DNA from: Pyrrhosoma nymphula
Lineage: Eukaryota > Arthropoda > Insecta > Odonata > Coenagrionidae
DNA: 64,000 bases
Direction: 5' to 3'
Assembly: GCA_963573305.1 (NCBI GenBank)
Contig: OY754335.1
Span: forward strand, 51,047,985-51,111,984
Shown here: piece by piece, positions 62,956-64,000 of the stretch
How the letters are laid out: the number at the start of each line of letters is the position of its first letter
How positions within the stretch are numbered: the first letter of the stretch is position 1
The notes under the pieces: generated by a model
Database searches by the model: none
The model's input: only the letters and a program-made list of their open reading frames with translations
Told to the model about the DNA's origin: nothing
Program-made: the position numbers and the translations under genes

Positions 62956-63504
62956 TAATAAATGCTTCACCTTTGTCCGGGTTTGTGAAACTTCCCCAGC
63001 CTTATTTCACAGAACCCTTGGAATAGCTGTTTGTGAAGAGAATGACCTTTAGACAGTGGCGTAGGAGCCAGGGTTCATCGGGTTCGGTCGAACCAAGTCC
63101 CCGGGCCCAGGGACGGATCGAGGCTCTTGGTAGGACGAGGGAGTGGGGGTTGCAAGGGGTTTTTCGAGTGCGGGGGATGTTGGAGGGGGGAATGCTCGCA
63201 TAAGATTGTAGGAGTAGCCTAGGCTGGAGAAATTAAGCATCTTTGGGAAATAACGTTTTACTCCTTAATCGACGGGAGGTGCTCGAGGGTGGAGAGAGGG
63301 GGCTGATACCCCTTTAGGATGGGTACCCTGGGACGGCCATCCCCGGGGTTCCCAGGGAATAGGGGGTGAGCCAGCGAACGTTGACCCTCATCCGAGAAAG
63401 ACAAGATCCGATTGTGCTAAACTATAGAGAATGTCACAATGGAATTTTAAATCATTTTAATGCGAAGTAAGGTGATGGCCTTTATAGTCCCAGCACATAA
63501 CGTC
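62956..63504. other. GC-richer spacer with a CAGTGGCGTAG transposon start
   Basis: CAGTGGCGTAGGAGCCAGGG at 63053 repeats the terminus seen at 29982 and leads into a GC-rich stretch (CCCCGGGCCCAGGGACGG). 63300-63360 is also GC-rich with a GGATGGGTACCCTGG and CCATCCCCGGGGTTCCCAGG pair. The far end is not identified. Confidence 0.4.
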
Positions 63505-63690
63505 TAGTTAAGGTTAACCGCAAGATGACGTAGACTTTTCGTTAACTTGATATTTATTTGCATTTCATGTGTTGTATATTGCATTAGACTTTCAGTTTGT
63601 TTACATAAGAGTTAACGTTGGGAGAACGTATTGACTTCAGTTAACTCACTGAGAAAATATTAAACCAGAGATTATAATGCAGGGATGTAA
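63505..63690 (+). repeat. Dispersed repeat family F, copy 2
   Basis: GTTAAGGTTAACCGCAAGAT, GTTAACTTGATATTT, TTAACGTTGGGAGAACG, ACTGAGAAAATATTA and CAGAGATTATAATGCAGGG parallel 10407-10593. Confidence 0.5.
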
Positions 63691-64000
63691 AGAGTGATTT
63701 CACCGACTTGATTGTCTTCGTCGGCAAGTGAGACTGTAGTGGCTAAATGTTTTAGGTACATAATCGAACAGATTCAAGAGACAGTTTAAAAGGATAGAAG
63801 ATGGTAGAACCACCTGAATTCGGGAAGAAGAGAGAGGAAGAGGGAAGGTTTCTGGAGGACTTCCGCGTAAATTATGTAATAGATGACGTGAGAGGGAATT
63901 TACTGAAGAGAGGCATATCTTGGGATGAACTGTGTAGAGAGGAAAGATGGAATGACAGAAAAAGTTGTTCGTATCCGTTTTACCTAAAATAGTATGTCGA
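63691..64000. other. Window end, unassigned
   Basis: A plus frame (63801-63992) is rich in E and R (GKKREEEGRF, DVRGNLLKRG, LCREERWNDRK) and resembles the charged linker of retrotransposon C-termini, but no decisive motif is seen before the frame ends near the window edge. Confidence 0.25.

Overview
This window looks like repeat-dense, AT-rich nuclear DNA from an animal, most likely an arthropod and probably an insect. The grounds are non-LTR retrotransposon tails, many tRNA-derived SINEs, hAT and other inverted-repeat elements, Penelope-type hammerhead-like ends, a diverged satellite, a spliceosomal-type exon and no bacterial gene organisation. The species cannot be named from the sequence. 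I find no complete protein-coding gene. The best host coding signal is one 58-nt candidate exon at 15070-15127, which would make part of the window intronic, but no partner exon was recognised.

Layout. 1-1690 is a decayed satellite of alternating ~118-bp monomers (dimer ~236 bp). From 2.2 to 64 kb the DNA is a patchwork of mobile-element remnants separated by AT-rich spacer. The commonest unit (MITE-A) is ~550 bp, ends in TTAAGG...CCTTAA with TIRs of the form GGTAGTTTGAGCGAGAT, and has eight fuller copies and three fragments, two pairs of which are fused inverted doublets (35.9-37.1 kb, 46.8-47.9 kb). Other elements are a 408-bp hAT derivative with 8-bp TSD (18363-18770), a two-copy MITE-B family with one copy hosting another MITE (11131-11898), several single TIR elements, two-copy dispersed families (C, D, F), a seven-copy family related by a GTGTGGCAGGGGGTG core (family E), tRNA-like SINEs, and about ten 3' fragments of non-LTR retrotransposons whose C-terminal reading frames are still recognisable.

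Most notable is a series of short sequences, mostly head-to-head inverted pairs, whose arms carry a hammerhead-ribozyme-like core (CTGANGA, hairpin, GAAA, short helix III) followed by a tail running outward. Examples lie at 2.26-2.39, 2.48-2.69, 5.60-5.72, 21.16-21.45, 27.81-28.00, 36.92-37.12, 41.95-42.72, 56.64-56.76 and 60.69-60.89 kb, with single copies at 25.5 and 43.9 kb and a doubtful pair at 55.6 kb. They fall into several unrelated tail families but share one architecture. From general knowledge, Penelope-like elements carry hammerhead motifs in their pseudo-LTRs; I infer that these are non-autonomous Penelope-derived or retrozyme-like units. One is inserted in a MITE-A with a 7-bp target duplication, evidence that the inverted pair moved as a unit.

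A second unusual region, 13.77-14.26 kb, is a GC-rich island with five copies of a GTTGCCCAC/GTGGGCAAC dyad around a TATA-like box; its nature is unresolved. The remaining stretches hold nothing I can assign and are listed as such.
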